From positions 1 through 59,297 of the forward strand of contig MNXU01000089.1 in NCBI GenBank assembly GCA_001872285.1: a stretch of 59,297 bases of DNA, read 5' to 3'. The stretch comes from Betaproteobacteria bacterium CG2_30_68_42 (GTDB lineage Bacteria; Pseudomonadota; Gammaproteobacteria; Burkholderiales; Rhodocyclaceae). A program made the position numbers and the translations under genes. The notes under the pieces were generated by a model. It searched no databases, was not told where the DNA came from, and saw only the letters and a list, made by a program, of their open reading frames with translations. This document shows positions 42,711 to 51,803 of the stretch, piece after piece; position 1 is the stretch's first letter, and every line of letters starts with the position of its first letter.

Positions 42711-44438
42711 ATGTCTTCCATCCGCATCCTGCCCGACGTGCTGGTGAGCCAGATCGCCGCGGGCGAGGTCGTGGAGCGGCCCGCTTCGGTCGTCAAGGAA
42801 CTGATCGAGAACAGCCTCGATGCCGGCGCCTCCCGCATCGATCTCACGCTGGAGGCCGGCGGCGTGAAGCGGATCCGTATCGCCGACGATGGCGCCGGGA
42901 TCGCGCGCGAGGATCTCCCGCTCGCCCTCGCCCGCCATGCCACCAGCAAGATCGATTCGCTCGCCGCGCTCGAACGGATCGCCTCCTACGGCTTCCGCGG
43001 AGAGGCACTCGCCGCGATCGCCTCGGTGGCGCGGCTGCGCATCGCGAGCCGCGAGCGCGGCGCCGCCGCGGCCTTCGCCATCGAGGCGGCAAGCGGCGCG
43101 GTCGCGCCCGCCGCACTCGCCGCGGGCACGGTGATCGAGGTCGCGGACCTGTACTTCAACACGCCAGCGCGGCGCAAGTTCCTGAAGAGCGAGGCCACCG
43201 AGTACGCGCACTGCATCCGTGCGCTCCGGCGCATGGCCCTCGGGCGCTGCGACGTCGCATTCATCGTGCAGCACAACGGGCGCGACACCCTGCGGCTGGC
43301 CCCGGGCGCGCTCGCCGGCCGGCTCGCCCAGTGCATCGACGAGGACTTCGCCCGCGAGGCGCGCGAATTCGAGGCGCATGCGGGCAACCTGCGGCTCACC
43401 GGCTACCTGCTGCCGCCGGCCGCCGCGCGCACGAACCGGGAGGCCCAGGTGCTGTTCGTCAATGGCCGCTTCGTGCGCGACCGGCTGCTCTCGCATGCGC
43501 TCTCGGAAGCCTACCGCGATGTGCTCTACGGCGGCCGCTTCCCCGGCTACGTGCTTTTCCTCGAACTCGACCCGACGGGCGTGGACGTCAACGTGCATCC
43601 GGCCAAGACCGAGGTAAGGCTGCGCGACGCGCACGGCGTGCATGGCTTCGTCTTCCACGCCGTGCGCCAGGCGCTCGCCGGCCCGCGGGCCGTTCCCGTC
43701 TCGGGCGCAGGCACCGCGCAGGCTCCGCGCGCAGCCGCTGCGCCGCGCCAGCTCGGACTCGCGGTCGAGCAGCCGGTGGCGCGCTACCTCGACTTCGTGG
43801 CGCAGGGCTCCGGCGGGCAGCCGACGCCCGCGAATGTGTCCGCCGCGCAGGCAGCGCCGCCTCTGGGCTACGCGCTCGCCCAGTTGCATGGCATCTACCT
43901 CCTGGCGCAGAACGCGCGCGGCCTGGTGCTCGTCGACATGCACGCCGCCCACGAGCGCGTCCTCTACGAGAAGCTCAAACGCGCACTGGAACAGGGCCCG
44001 CCGCCGGTCCAGGCCCTGCTGGTCCCGCTGGTGATGGCAGCGGACGAAGCCGTGATCGCGGCCGCGCAGGAGCACGCAGCAACGCTCGCCGCGCTCGGGT
44101 TCGAACTCTCGGTCGCCGGCCCCGCCCAGCTCGCCCTCCGCGCCGTCCCCGCCCTGCTCGCCGGCGCGCCGCTTCCAGAACTCGTCCGCGGCCTGCTCGC
44201 GGAACTCGCGGGCCCCGGTTCCCACCATGGGCTCGATGCCCGCGCGAACGAGCTGCTGGCGACGATGTCCTGCCACGCCGCGGTACATGCGCACCGCGCG
44301 CTCGCGGTTCCGGAGATGAACGCGCTGCTGCGCGAGATGGAATCCTGCGAACGCTCCGATCAGTGCAATCACGGGCGCCCGACCTGGGTCGAGCTGAGCC
44401 TGGAGGACCTCGACCGGCTGTTCCTGCGCGGGCGCTGA
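42711..44438 (+). CDS. mutL: DNA mismatch repair protein MutL
   Basis: 575 residues. The N-terminal GHKL ATPase has IAAGEVVERPASVVKELIEN, DDGAGI and YGFRGEALAAI. The C-terminal dimerisation domain carries an endonuclease-like set: DMHAAHERVLYE (the family motif is DQHAX2EX4E, here Met for Gln), SCHAAVHAH and CNHGRPTWVEL. This points to a nicking MutL rather than the MutH-dependent type. A TATACT-like element lies 9 nt before the start. Confidence 0.94.
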   Translation: MSSIRILPDVLVSQIAAGEVVERPASVVKELIENSLDAGASRIDLTLEAGGVKRIRIADDGAGIAREDLPLALARHATSKIDSLAALERIASYGFRGEALAAIASVARLRIASRERGAAAAFAIEAASGAVAPAALAAGTVIEVADLYFNTPARRKFLKSEATEYAHCIRALRRMALGRCDVAFIVQHNGRDTLRLAPGALAGRLAQCIDEDFAREAREFEAHAGNLRLTGYLLPPAAARTNREAQVLFVNGRFVRDRLLSHALSEAYRDVLYGGRFPGYVLFLELDPTGVDVNVHPAKTEVRLRDAHGVHGFVFHAVRQALAGPRAVPVSGAGTAQAPRAAAAPRQLGLAVEQPVARYLDFVAQGSGGQPTPANVSAAQAAPPLGYALAQLHGIYLLAQNARGLVLVDMHAAHERVLYEKLKRALEQGPPPVQALLVPLVMAADEAVIAAAQEHAATLAALGFELSVAGPAQLALRAVPALLAGAPLPELVRGLLAELAGPGSHHGLDARANELLATMSCHAAVHAHRALAVPEMNALLREMESCERSDQCNHGRPTWVELSLEDLDRLFLRGR

Positions 44439-44450
44439 GCGCCGGCCGAA

Positions 44451-45356
44451 TCAGCGCGCGATGCGTGCGAGTCGCTCGAGGACGAGCGCGGCCACTTTGC
44501 CCGAAAAGAGCAGTTGCAGGTGGCCGATCCCCTTCAGGGCGACGTTCTCGGCACCCGCGAAGCGCTGTGCCGCCTGCGGCACGACGAAGTTGTCGTGCAG
44601 GCTGTAGATCGCGCTGGCCGCGAGCCCGGCGGGCAGCGGCAGCGCGTCGGTGGCGGCGAGCCAGGCGCTGCCCGGACGCATCTCGGCCGCATTTCGACCC
44701 AGGCCCGCGGCGGCAAGCAGCGAGCCGTGATGCGGGCTGCCCAGCGTGATCAGACAGGCGACGCGGGACGCGCCGTGGCGCGCGAGAACGCCGCGCGCGA
44801 CCAGTCCGCCCATGCTGTGCGCGAGAATCGCGACGCGCTCGGCGCCGGTCTGCGCGCACACTTCCTCGATGCGCCCCCGCAGTCGCTCCACGCCCCCGTC
44901 GATCGAGCCGAACAGCGGCTCCAGATCGACGCTCGCCACGCAGTGGCCGGCGCGCTCGAGCCGGCGGCGCAGCCACCACCAGGAACCGCTGTTGCACAGG
45001 TAGCCATGCACTGCCAGCACCGGCACCGCGCCGGGAGGCAGGCGCGCGAGAGGCTGCGCGCCCATCACTGCGCGCTCGAAGGGCTGGAAGACGAGGTAGA
45101 GCACGAGGAATGCGCCGATCTCCCCGGCGATCATCCGCACGGTGGCTGCGGGGCCGATCGCCGCCTCGGGCGGCCGCGGGCTGCGGGCAAGCCACGCCCA
45201 GCAGAAGGTCGCGAGGATGAGCGCGGCGCGCAGCCCGAGCAGGGCGCCGAGGGCCAGCGCCGCTGCCTGCGCCGGGCCGCATCCGGCGGCGAGCGCGGCC
45301 GCAAACCAGAACGCGAACTCGACCGCGAGCAGCCTGCGCAGCCATTTCGCGAGCAT
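44451..45356 (-). CDS. Membrane-associated lipase/alpha-beta hydrolase
   Basis: 301 residues. The N-terminal ~90 residues have three hydrophobic segments, then the hydrolase domain begins at VPVLAVHGYLCNSGSWWWLR. The nucleophile elbow is AHSMGG (LAHSMGGLVARG), with His likely in IGHLQLLFS. It resembles class 2 triacylglycerol lipases. Downstream of the GMC oxidoreductase by 13 bp, it might release the alcohols or acids the operon oxidises. Confidence 0.8.
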   Translation of the reverse strand: MLAKWLRRLLAVEFAFWFAAALAAGCGPAQAAALALGALLGLRAALILATFCWAWLARSPRPPEAAIGPAATVRMIAGEIGAFLVLYLVFQPFERAVMGAQPLARLPPGAVPVLAVHGYLCNSGSWWWLRRRLERAGHCVASVDLEPLFGSIDGGVERLRGRIEEVCAQTGAERVAILAHSMGGLVARGVLARHGASRVACLITLGSPHHGSLLAAAGLGRNAAEMRPGSAWLAATDALPLPAGLAASAIYSLHDNFVVPQAAQRFAGAENVALKGIGHLQLLFSGKVAALVLERLARIAR

Positions 45357-45369
45357 CCCGGCTGCACCT

Positions 45370-46983
45370 TCAGGCGAGCGCAGGCGCGGCGCGCCCGCTG
45401 AGCGACTCGGCGAGCGCGCTGGCGTTGCGGGCGGCGAGCGCGTAGATCGACAGTTGCGGGTTCGCGCCGACGCTGGTCGGAAACACCGAGCCGTCGAACA
45501 CCGAGCAGTTGGCGAGCTGATGATGCCTCCCGTCGGGGCGCACCACGCCCTGCCCGGCGTCACCGGAGAGCCCGCAGCCGCCCATCACATGGGCGCTCAC
45601 CACCCGGGTGAGGAGAGGCTCCAGCGCGAGGGAGCCGATGCCCGAGCGCGCCTCCTCCCAGTTCGCGTATCCCCCGCAGTGCTCATGCACCGGGAGAACG
45701 CGCAGCGCGCCGGCCGCGAACTGGATGCGCGCCATGGCGAGGAAGGCGCGCCGCGCCGCCTCCCAGAACGGCGCGTGCAGCGGGTAATCGAGCTGCGGGC
45801 TACCGTCCTCGCGTAGCCCGACGGTGCCGCCGGCATCCTGCGGGTGGAAGCCGTCGCGCATCAGCGCGAGCAGGACATGCGTGTGTGGAAGATCGCCCAT
45901 CAGCGCCGCATGCGCGCCGCCCATGCCCTGGAGGGTCGTCGAGACCAGCACCGGATGCAGCGGCGGCACTTCCAGCTTGAAGCCGAGCGCGCCGTCGATC
46001 GGGTTCTCCTCGAGGAAATGGTCGGAGTATACGGTCTGCGGCGCACCCGCCCAGCCGGCCACGCGCTCGGGCATCTTCGCCGCCGCGATGACGGTCGGAT
46101 GGAGGAAGGTCCGCCTCCCCAGCACGCCGTTCGGATCGGGTGCGCGCGAGCGCAGCAGCAGCGCCGGGGAGCCGAGCGCGCCCGCGGCCAGCACGTAATG
46201 GCGCGCGACGATCGTCACCGCGGCACCGCCGGCTTGTATGCCGCCGGCATCCATGGCGCGGCATTCGAGCGAGCGCACCCACCCGCCGCGGATGGCCAGG
46301 CGCTGCGCGCGCAGCCGGGTGAGCAGCCGCGCGCCGCGCGCGAGCGCCGCGGGAAGCGTCGTGACCAGCATCGAGCGCTTGGCGTTGGTCGGGCAGCCCA
46401 TGCCGCAGTAGCCGAGGTTCCAGCAGCCCTCGACATTGCGGCTGATCACGGCGACCGGGATGCCCAGTGCGCTCGCGCCACGCGCGAAGGCCGCGTTGTT
46501 GGCGTTCGGCGCGAGGTCCCAGGGCCGGATCGAAAGGCGCCGCTCGACCGCCGCGAACCACGGCGCGAGCGCCTCATCCGTGAGTTCCCCGGCGCCGAAG
46601 CTACGGCGCCAGAATTCCAGGGTCGCCGGCGGAGTGCGGAAGCTGCTGGTCCAGTTGACCGTGGTCGAGCCGCCCACGCAGCGCCCCTGAAGGATGTTGA
46701 TCGCCTTGTCGCGCGTCTTGCGCGCCGCCGATTCCTGATACAGCTCCGGATAGGCGCGCGCCTCCTCCATCGTGAAGCGCCGCGAGGTCGCGAGCGGACC
46801 CTCCTCGACCAGGATCACTTCGAGCCCGGCGCGGGCGAGGATCTCGGCGCTCACACCGCCGCCGGCGCCGGTGCCGACGATGGCGACGTCGGCCTCGTAG
46901 CGCCGGGCCGCGCCGAACTGCGCGCAGTCGGCGACCTGCCAGCCGGCCGCGCGAGCGTCGTCCCAGGGATCGCGGATGCTCAC
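45370..46983 (-). CDS. GMC-family FAD-dependent alcohol oxidoreductase
   Basis: 537 residues from a GTG start that overlaps the upstream stop (GTGA). The FAD motif VAIVGTGAGGGVSAEILARA, the GGSTTVNWTSSFRTP cluster and the C-terminal HVMGGCGLSGDAG...VFDGSVFPTSVGANP are those of GMC oxidoreductases. It has a four-Cys region (CWNLGYCGMGCP) seen in some membrane-linked members. The likely substrates are long-chain or aromatic alcohols (inference from the aldehyde dehydrogenase in the operon). Confidence 0.87.
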   Translation of the reverse strand: MSIRDPWDDARAAGWQVADCAQFGAARRYEADVAIVGTGAGGGVSAEILARAGLEVILVEEGPLATSRRFTMEEARAYPELYQESAARKTRDKAINILQGRCVGGSTTVNWTSSFRTPPATLEFWRRSFGAGELTDEALAPWFAAVERRLSIRPWDLAPNANNAAFARGASALGIPVAVISRNVEGCWNLGYCGMGCPTNAKRSMLVTTLPAALARGARLLTRLRAQRLAIRGGWVRSLECRAMDAGGIQAGGAAVTIVARHYVLAAGALGSPALLLRSRAPDPNGVLGRRTFLHPTVIAAAKMPERVAGWAGAPQTVYSDHFLEENPIDGALGFKLEVPPLHPVLVSTTLQGMGGAHAALMGDLPHTHVLLALMRDGFHPQDAGGTVGLREDGSPQLDYPLHAPFWEAARRAFLAMARIQFAAGALRVLPVHEHCGGYANWEEARSGIGSLALEPLLTRVVSAHVMGGCGLSGDAGQGVVRPDGRHHQLANCSVFDGSVFPTSVGANPQLSIYALAARNASALAESLSGRAAPALA

Positions 46984-47483
46984 GGGATCTCCGGCGGGCC
47001 GGGATAGCCGATCGTTGCCCAGGTTTCGCGGCCGGCATACCACGAGCCGATGACAAGATCATGCAGCGCCTGGTAGGCGGAGCGCAGCATCGGATACCGG
47101 CTCGCGCGCCAGCGCTCGAGGAAACGTGCGACTTCCACCTCCTCCGCACGCGCCCACGGAACGCCGATTCCGGTGAGCGCAAAGCGCGCCGGTGCGAAGT
47201 CGAGCGCCGCCAGCAGCTCGGCGAGCTCACGCTGCGCGGGCGCGCTCAGCGCGCCGATCGCCCGCTCGATCCTGTCGCCGAGCGCCTCCAGCGCCGCTTC
47301 GCGACCCTCGCCGGGCAACGCGGGGCCAAGCAGTGCGCCCGACACCGCGGCGAGCAGCGCGCGCCTGCCACGATCGAGCCGCGCGCTCATGCGACCGCCA
47401 TCCGGGAGCAGGAACACGCCGGCCGCGGCGAGCGCGATCGCACCCGCGATGCCGATCTGGAGGAACTGCCTGCGGCTGGCCAC
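46980..47483 (-). CDS. Tat-exported gluconate 2-dehydrogenase subunit 3-like protein
   Basis: 167 residues from a GTG start (TAGTG overlap with the aldehyde dehydrogenase). A twin-arginine signal (ASRRQFLQIGIAGAIALAAA) is followed by a helical domain with YPMLRSAYQALHDLVIGSWY and the ending WATIGYPGPPEIP, typical of the small subunit that accompanies GMC dehydrogenases. It may carry the GMC partner across the membrane in complex. Confidence 0.82.
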   Translation of the reverse strand: MASRRQFLQIGIAGAIALAAAGVFLLPDGGRMSARLDRGRRALLAAVSGALLGPALPGEGREAALEALGDRIERAIGALSAPAQRELAELLAALDFAPARFALTGIGVPWARAEEVEVARFLERWRASRYPMLRSAYQALHDLVIGSWYAGRETWATIGYPGPPEIP

Positions 47484-48925
47484 TATCGCAGCAGGATGCG
47501 GAGCAGCCGCTCGAAGCGCCGCCCAAAGGGCGGCGCGAGCAATCCGGCCGCATTGAAACGGGCCTGGCGGAAGACGGCCTTCCGGTGCGAGAACGCCTCG
47601 AAGCCCTCGCGCCCGTGATAAGCGCCCATGCCCGAAGCGCCGACGCCTCCGAAGGGAAGATCATCCTGGGCGATGTGCAGCAGGGTGTCATTCACCGTGA
47701 CGCCGCCGGCCACGGTCTCGCGCAACACACGGTCGATGCAGGAGGCATCGTTCTCGAACAGGTAGAGGGCGAGCGGGCGCGCTCGCGCACCGACGTACGC
47801 GATCGCCTCGTCCAGGCCGTCGCAGGGCACGAGCGGCAGGATTGGGCCGAAGATCTCCTCGCGCATCAGCGCGCAGTCCTGCGGCGCATCGAGCACGACG
47901 CAGGGCGGAATGCGGCGCGAGCCCGGATCCGGCGCCGGCAGCGAGTCCGACAGCGGAACGATGCGCGCGCCGCGGCCGCGCGCTTCCTCCAGAGCGCCGC
48001 TCAGGCGATCGAAGTGCCCGCGGCTGACGATGCTGGTGTAGTCCGGCGTGTCGGCGAGCGTGGGATACATGCGGCCGACCGCCTCGCGCGCCGCGCGCAC
48101 GAATTCATCCTCGCTGCCCCGCGGCAGCAGCACGTAGTCCGGGGCGATGCAGGTCTGTCCCGCATTCAGGCACTTGCCGAGCATGATGCGCGAGGCCGCG
48201 CGCGCGACCGGGAAGCCGGCGCCCAGGATCGCCGGCGACTTGCCGCCGAGCTCCAGCGTCACCGGGGTCAGGTTGCCCGCAGCGGCCCGCATCACGGCAT
48301 GGCCGACGCGTGTGGAGCCGGTGAAGAGCAGATGGTCGAAGGCAAGCCGCGAGAACGCCTCGCCCACGGCGGCATCGCCCTCGATCACCGCGACCTCCTC
48401 GGGGGAGAAGATCCGCGCCGCGGCTTGCGCGAACCGGGCCGCGGTGCGCGGGGTGAGCTCCGAGAGTTTCACCATGGCGCGATTGCCCGCGGCCAGCGCC
48501 GCTGCGAGCGGCGCGAGCGCGAGATAGAGCGGGTAGTTCCAGGGCACGATGATCCCCACCACGCCGAGCGGCTGGCGCACGACGCTCGCCCGTCCCGGAA
48601 GGAACCAGCGCGAGACGGCGCGTCGCTCCTCGCGCATCCAGGGCCGCAGGTGCGATCGCGCGTAGCGGATCTGCTCGAGCGCGGGAAAGATCTCCAGCAG
48701 GCGCGTCTCGTGGAGCGAGCGGTTTCCGAAGTCCTCGCGGATCGCCTCCGCGAACGCTTCCGCGTTCTCGCGCAGCAGCCGCTCCAGCGCGCGCAGCCGC
48801 TCGGCCCGCACGGCGAACGCCGGTCCCGGGTCCCTGCGGGATGCGCGGCGCTGCGCGTCGAAGGTCCCCTGCAGCCGCGCCGCGCAAGTCGGCAACTGCA
48901 CTTCGATCGCCGGGGTTGCGCCCAT
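47483..48925 (-). CDS. Aldehyde dehydrogenase (coniferyl aldehyde dehydrogenase-like)
   Basis: 480 residues. NAD(P)-binding and catalytic motifs: VPWNYPLYLALAPLAAALAA, LELGGKSPAIL (catalytic Glu), NAGQTCIAPDYVLLP (catalytic Cys) and EIFGPILPLV. The short ~480-residue form and DYTSIV stretch resemble CalB-type enzymes. It oxidises the aldehyde made by the GMC enzyme to an acid. First gene of the minus-strand operon; transposase remnant lies upstream. Confidence 0.87.
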   Translation of the reverse strand: MGATPAIEVQLPTCAARLQGTFDAQRRASRRDPGPAFAVRAERLRALERLLRENAEAFAEAIREDFGNRSLHETRLLEIFPALEQIRYARSHLRPWMREERRAVSRWFLPGRASVVRQPLGVVGIIVPWNYPLYLALAPLAAALAAGNRAMVKLSELTPRTAARFAQAAARIFSPEEVAVIEGDAAVGEAFSRLAFDHLLFTGSTRVGHAVMRAAAGNLTPVTLELGGKSPAILGAGFPVARAASRIMLGKCLNAGQTCIAPDYVLLPRGSEDEFVRAAREAVGRMYPTLADTPDYTSIVSRGHFDRLSGALEEARGRGARIVPLSDSLPAPDPGSRRIPPCVVLDAPQDCALMREEIFGPILPLVPCDGLDEAIAYVGARARPLALYLFENDASCIDRVLRETVAGGVTVNDTLLHIAQDDLPFGGVGASGMGAYHGREGFEAFSHRKAVFRQARFNAAGLLAPPFGRRFERLLRILLR

Positions 48926-48999
48926 CCGTTTCCGACCTCCGGAGCCTGTCCGCCGCCAGTCTAGCCGAATGCCGGCGGCGCGATTGGGCGCGGGCATCT

Positions 49000-49175
49000 A
49001 AATCCCGGTACCTGCAGACACACCCGCAAAGGCGAACCTGTCCTCCAGCCGGTAGATCGGCGCACGGCCAGCTCGCGCGAGAGGGCATCCATCGATTCGC
49101 CGCGCAGCAGGCGCAGCACGGCTTGCTTCTTCCTGCCGGCCGACCAGCGCTTGACTTCGGCCGCCGCGCTGGGTG
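49000..49175 (-). pseudogene. Frameshifted transposase OrfA remnant
   Basis: On the minus strand AEVKRWSAGRKKQAVLRLLR and GESMDALSRELAV match the N-terminal helix-turn-helix of a common IS3-type OrfA. After LAV the continuation (PIYRLED) is found in another frame, so there is a one-base slip. The rest is missing. It marks an old insertion next to two toxin-antitoxin modules. Confidence 0.6.
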
Positions 49176-49369
49176 CGCTTCCAGTCGCGCTACGCGCTCC
49201 GTCCGGCGCACCCAGCGCAACCCCACCATCGGCGGTTCCCCACAAGCACCACAGACCACCTTCGTCGCTTAAGAAATTGCAATTCAAAACCGATCGTTCA
49301 GACTCATATCTTTACTGGAATCGACTGCCGAGAGGGAGCGCCGCAAGTCGGCCCTGGCGGGACGGCGGA

Positions 49370-49391
49370 CTGTAGCATCAGTGTGCTACAG
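49370..49391. promoter_or_regulatory. Operator palindrome of the RHH antitoxin operon
   Basis: CTGTAGCA, 6 nt (TCAGTG), TGCTACAG: an 8+8 perfect dyad 33 bp before the antitoxin start. This fits autorepression by a ribbon-helix-helix antitoxin. Confidence 0.65.
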
Positions 49392-49424
49392 TAGCCGCTT
49401 GCATTCCACACTTGGGAGCCCGCC

Positions 49425-49709
49425 ATGACCACCACGACCATACGCCTGCCGGAAGACCTGAAAACCCGTGTCGCGGCGGCGGCGAAACGCGCCGGAACGA
49501 CCGCGCACGGATTCATTCTCGAGGCCATCGCGGAAAAGGCGGCGCAGGAAGAGTTGCGCACGGATTTCGATGCCACGGCCGAGGAACGCTACGCCAGCAT
49601 CGTCGCCTCCGGCAAGACAATCCCGTGGCGGGAAATGCGCGGCTATCTGGAGGATCGCCTTGCCGGCAAGGCGGCACGGCGTCCGGCGGCACGCAAGCTC
49701 GCGCGCTGA
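49425..49709 (+). CDS. Ribbon-helix-helix (CopG-like) antitoxin
   Basis: 94 residues. The start TTTTIRLPEDLKTRVAAAAK and RAGTTAHGFILEAIAEKAAQ is a ribbon-helix-helix fold; the C-terminal tail is basic and would wrap the toxin. It precedes the toxin by 2 bp and is preceded by a perfect palindrome (49370-49391). Confidence 0.85.
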   Translation: MTTTTIRLPEDLKTRVAAAAKRAGTTAHGFILEAIAEKAAQEELRTDFDATAEERYASIVASGKTIPWREMRGYLEDRLAGKAARRPAARKLAR

Positions 49710-49711
49710 AC

Positions 49712-50020
49712 ATGTCGCGCATCGAACTGGCGCCAGAGGTCATGGGCGACTTCGAGCGTATCCTCGACCACCTCGCCCAATACCAGGTCGAGCATCCGGA
49801 ACTGCGCATCCGCGAGATCATCGCGGCGTTCGATGTCCTCGAATACAACCCCCTGATCGGCCGTCCCGCGCACAACGGCAAGCGCGAACTGGTCATCGGT
49901 CGCCGCTCGCACGGTTACCTGGCCCTGTACCGCTACGTCGCCGAAATCGACACCATTTTCATCCTCGCCGTGCGCAGCCAGCGCGAGGCCGGGTATGCGC
50001 CGGTGCCGGAAGGACGGTGA
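49712..50020 (+). CDS. RelE/ParE-family toxin
   Basis: 102 residues. ParE/RelE fold: ELAPEVMGDFERILDHLAQY, the IIAAFDVLEYNPLIGRP stretch, RELVIGRRSHGYLALYRYVA and a C-terminal VRSQREAGY. It is paired with the upstream antitoxin. Target (gyrase or ribosome) cannot be told from sequence. Confidence 0.85.
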   Translation: MSRIELAPEVMGDFERILDHLAQYQVEHPELRIREIIAAFDVLEYNPLIGRPAHNGKRELVIGRRSHGYLALYRYVAEIDTIFILAVRSQREAGYAPVPEGR

Positions 50021-50052
50021 GGCTTGCCCTGACCTGAGCACCGCAGTCCTTC

Positions 50053-50089
50053 ATCGATGCGACAACGGAGATCGATGCGATTCTATACA
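50053..50089 (+). promoter_or_regulatory. Direct-repeat operator and promoter of the AbrB-PIN module
   Basis: ATCGATGCGA is repeated at 50053-50062 and 50071-50080, followed at once by a TATACA -10-like motif (50084-50089). Direct repeats over the promoter suit an AbrB-type autorepressor. It lies about 60 bp upstream of the antitoxin. Confidence 0.45.
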
Positions 50090-50145
50090 TCGACCATCTC
50101 GTTCCCGGAGAGTAGTTTCTCCTTACTTCCTTGTCTCACGGAATC

Positions 50146-50391
50146 ATGATGCTCGCCAAACTGACGTCCAAGAACCAGATCAGCTTGCCGAAGGCGGTGG
50201 CGCAGGCGTTTCCGGGCACCGAGTACTTCGAGGTTCAGGCCGAGGCGGGGCGTATCGTGGCTACGCCGGTGCGCATCGGCCGGGCCGACGCGGTGCGCGA
50301 CAAGCTGGCGGCGATGGGCATCGTCGAGGAGGATGTCGCGGCTGCGGTGGCCTGGGCGCGGAAAGGCGGCAAGACCGGCCGCAGCAGGTAA
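50146..50391 (+). CDS. AbrB/SpoVT-type antitoxin
   Basis: 81 residues: MMLAKLTSKNQISLPKAVAQ, then AFPGTEYFEVQAEAGRIVAT is the swapped-hairpin AbrB domain, with a C-terminal helical toxin-binding tail. ATG at 50146 or 50149. The PIN toxin follows 6 bp on. Confidence 0.82.
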   Translation: MMLAKLTSKNQISLPKAVAQAFPGTEYFEVQAEAGRIVATPVRIGRADAVRDKLAAMGIVEEDVAAAVAWARKGGKTGRSR

Positions 50392-50397
50392 GCGGCC

Positions 50398-50811
50398 TTG
50401 CGCGCCGTACTCGACACCAACGTGGTCGTCTCCGCCCTGCTGTTCCGCGCCGGCCGTCGCGACTGGCTGCGCGCGGCGTGGCAGCGCGGCCGCCTCGTTG
50501 CGCTGGTGACGCGCGAGACCACCGGGGAACTGCTGCGAGTGCTCGAATATCCGAAATTCCGCCTGAGCCCGGAGGATCGGCGAGAGCTGCTCGCGGATTT
50601 CCTGCCGCATGCGGAAATCGTTGCGCCGGCGAAGAAATTGGCGAAGCTTCCGGCCTGCCGCGATCCTGCCGATACCATGTTCCTGCACGCTGCAGCGGCA
50701 GGCCGGGCAGAGGCCCTCGTCACGGGCGATGAGGACCTGCTGGCACTGGCGCGGCTGACCGATTTCGCCATTCTGTCGCCCGGGGCGCTGCGGCAGCGTC
50801 TCGGCGCCTGA
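50398..50811 (+). CDS. PIN-domain toxin (VapC-like)
   Basis: 137 residues from a TTG start. The PIN fold begins LRAVLDTNVVVSALLFRAGR (first acidic residue D6). Further acidic residues are in TTGELLRVLEYPKF, CRDPADTMFLHAA and TGDEDLLAL. Members are Mg-dependent RNases. Coupled to the AbrB-type antitoxin. Confidence 0.85.
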   Translation: MRAVLDTNVVVSALLFRAGRRDWLRAAWQRGRLVALVTRETTGELLRVLEYPKFRLSPEDRRELLADFLPHAEIVAPAKKLAKLPACRDPADTMFLHAAAAGRAEALVTGDEDLLALARLTDFAILSPGALRQRLGA

Positions 50812-50939
50812 GCGCGCCGGCTGCGATCCGGACCCGGCCGGCGTGGCCGACCCGCATTACGCGGGTGGGCCGTGACTTGTCTTCTCTGTGGTTCGAAGTC
50901 GATTTTTCCGGATAATGCCCGGCGACCGAAGCGAAGCCC

Positions 50940-51725
50940 ATGCCCGAGCCTTTCGTCCCGACCCATGCATTGCGCGACAAGCACGCGATCGCCGCCGCGC
51001 TGCGGACGAGTCTGTCCAGCGCAATTGCGCTGCGCGAGGACGCCCGGGCCGATCCCGTTTCTGCGCGCCGGCGGATGGCCCTGCGCGAGTGGCAGGCCGC
51101 GCGGCTCGCCCGCACCCACCGCGACCTGCTAAAGGACGAGCGCTACGCGCGCGCCGCCGCCTTCTTCCTCAGCGACCTCTACGGGCCGAAGGACTTCGGC
51201 GAACGCGATGCACAGCTCGATCGCATCCTGCCCTCGCTCGTCGCGCTACTGCCCGCCACGGCGCTCGCCACGCTCGCGGCGGCGGTCGAGATGGATGCGG
51301 TCTCCGAACGACTGGACGGCGCGCTCGCCGCCGTGCTCGTTCGCGCCGGATGCGAGAACGGGATCGACGGAACCGCTTACGCCGCCGCCTACCGCGCGGC
51401 GGGCGAACGCGCGTTGCGCGAGCGCCAGATCGCACTGATCGGCGAGGTCGGGACGAGCCTCGGGCGACTCACGCGCATGCCGCTCGTCGCCGGGATCCTG
51501 CGGATGATGCGCGCGCCGGCCGAGCTCGCCGGGCTGGGCAGCCTTCAGCAGTTCCTCGAAAACGGTTTCGCCGCCTTCCGCTCCATGAACGGCGCCGGAG
51601 AGTTCGTCTCTCGCATCGTCGAGCGCGAGGAAGCGATCCTGCGCAGGCTGTTCGCCGGCGAGCCCCGGCCCTTCGAGATCGGCGAGCCTGCCGGTCCCAC
51701 CTCCGGAGAGCGGGAGCGGGACTGA
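50940..51725 (+). CDS. FFLEELY-motif family protein
   Basis: 261 residues, helical. The signature AAAFFLSDLYGPKDFGERDA corresponds to the FFLEELY motif family, whose role is unknown. No membrane segment or signal. A -10-like GATAAT lies about 30 bp upstream. It precedes the NlpC/P60 gene but is not overlapping. Confidence 0.8.
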   Translation: MPEPFVPTHALRDKHAIAAALRTSLSSAIALREDARADPVSARRRMALREWQAARLARTHRDLLKDERYARAAAFFLSDLYGPKDFGERDAQLDRILPSLVALLPATALATLAAAVEMDAVSERLDGALAAVLVRAGCENGIDGTAYAAAYRAAGERALRERQIALIGEVGTSLGRLTRMPLVAGILRMMRAPAELAGLGSLQQFLENGFAAFRSMNGAGEFVSRIVEREEAILRRLFAGEPRPFEIGEPAGPTSGERERD

Positions 51726-51803
51726 CCAGTCGCATCGGCGACCCACGCGAAAGCGGGAACGACCGATAATGGAAGCGGCCGGTACGGTGCGGGAGGATGG
51801 ATC

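Noticed and set aside
49369-49391. CRISPR or attachment site in the accessory patch
   Set aside because: The dyad is a single palindrome suited to an antitoxin operator. No repeat-spacer array, integrase or tRNA was found.
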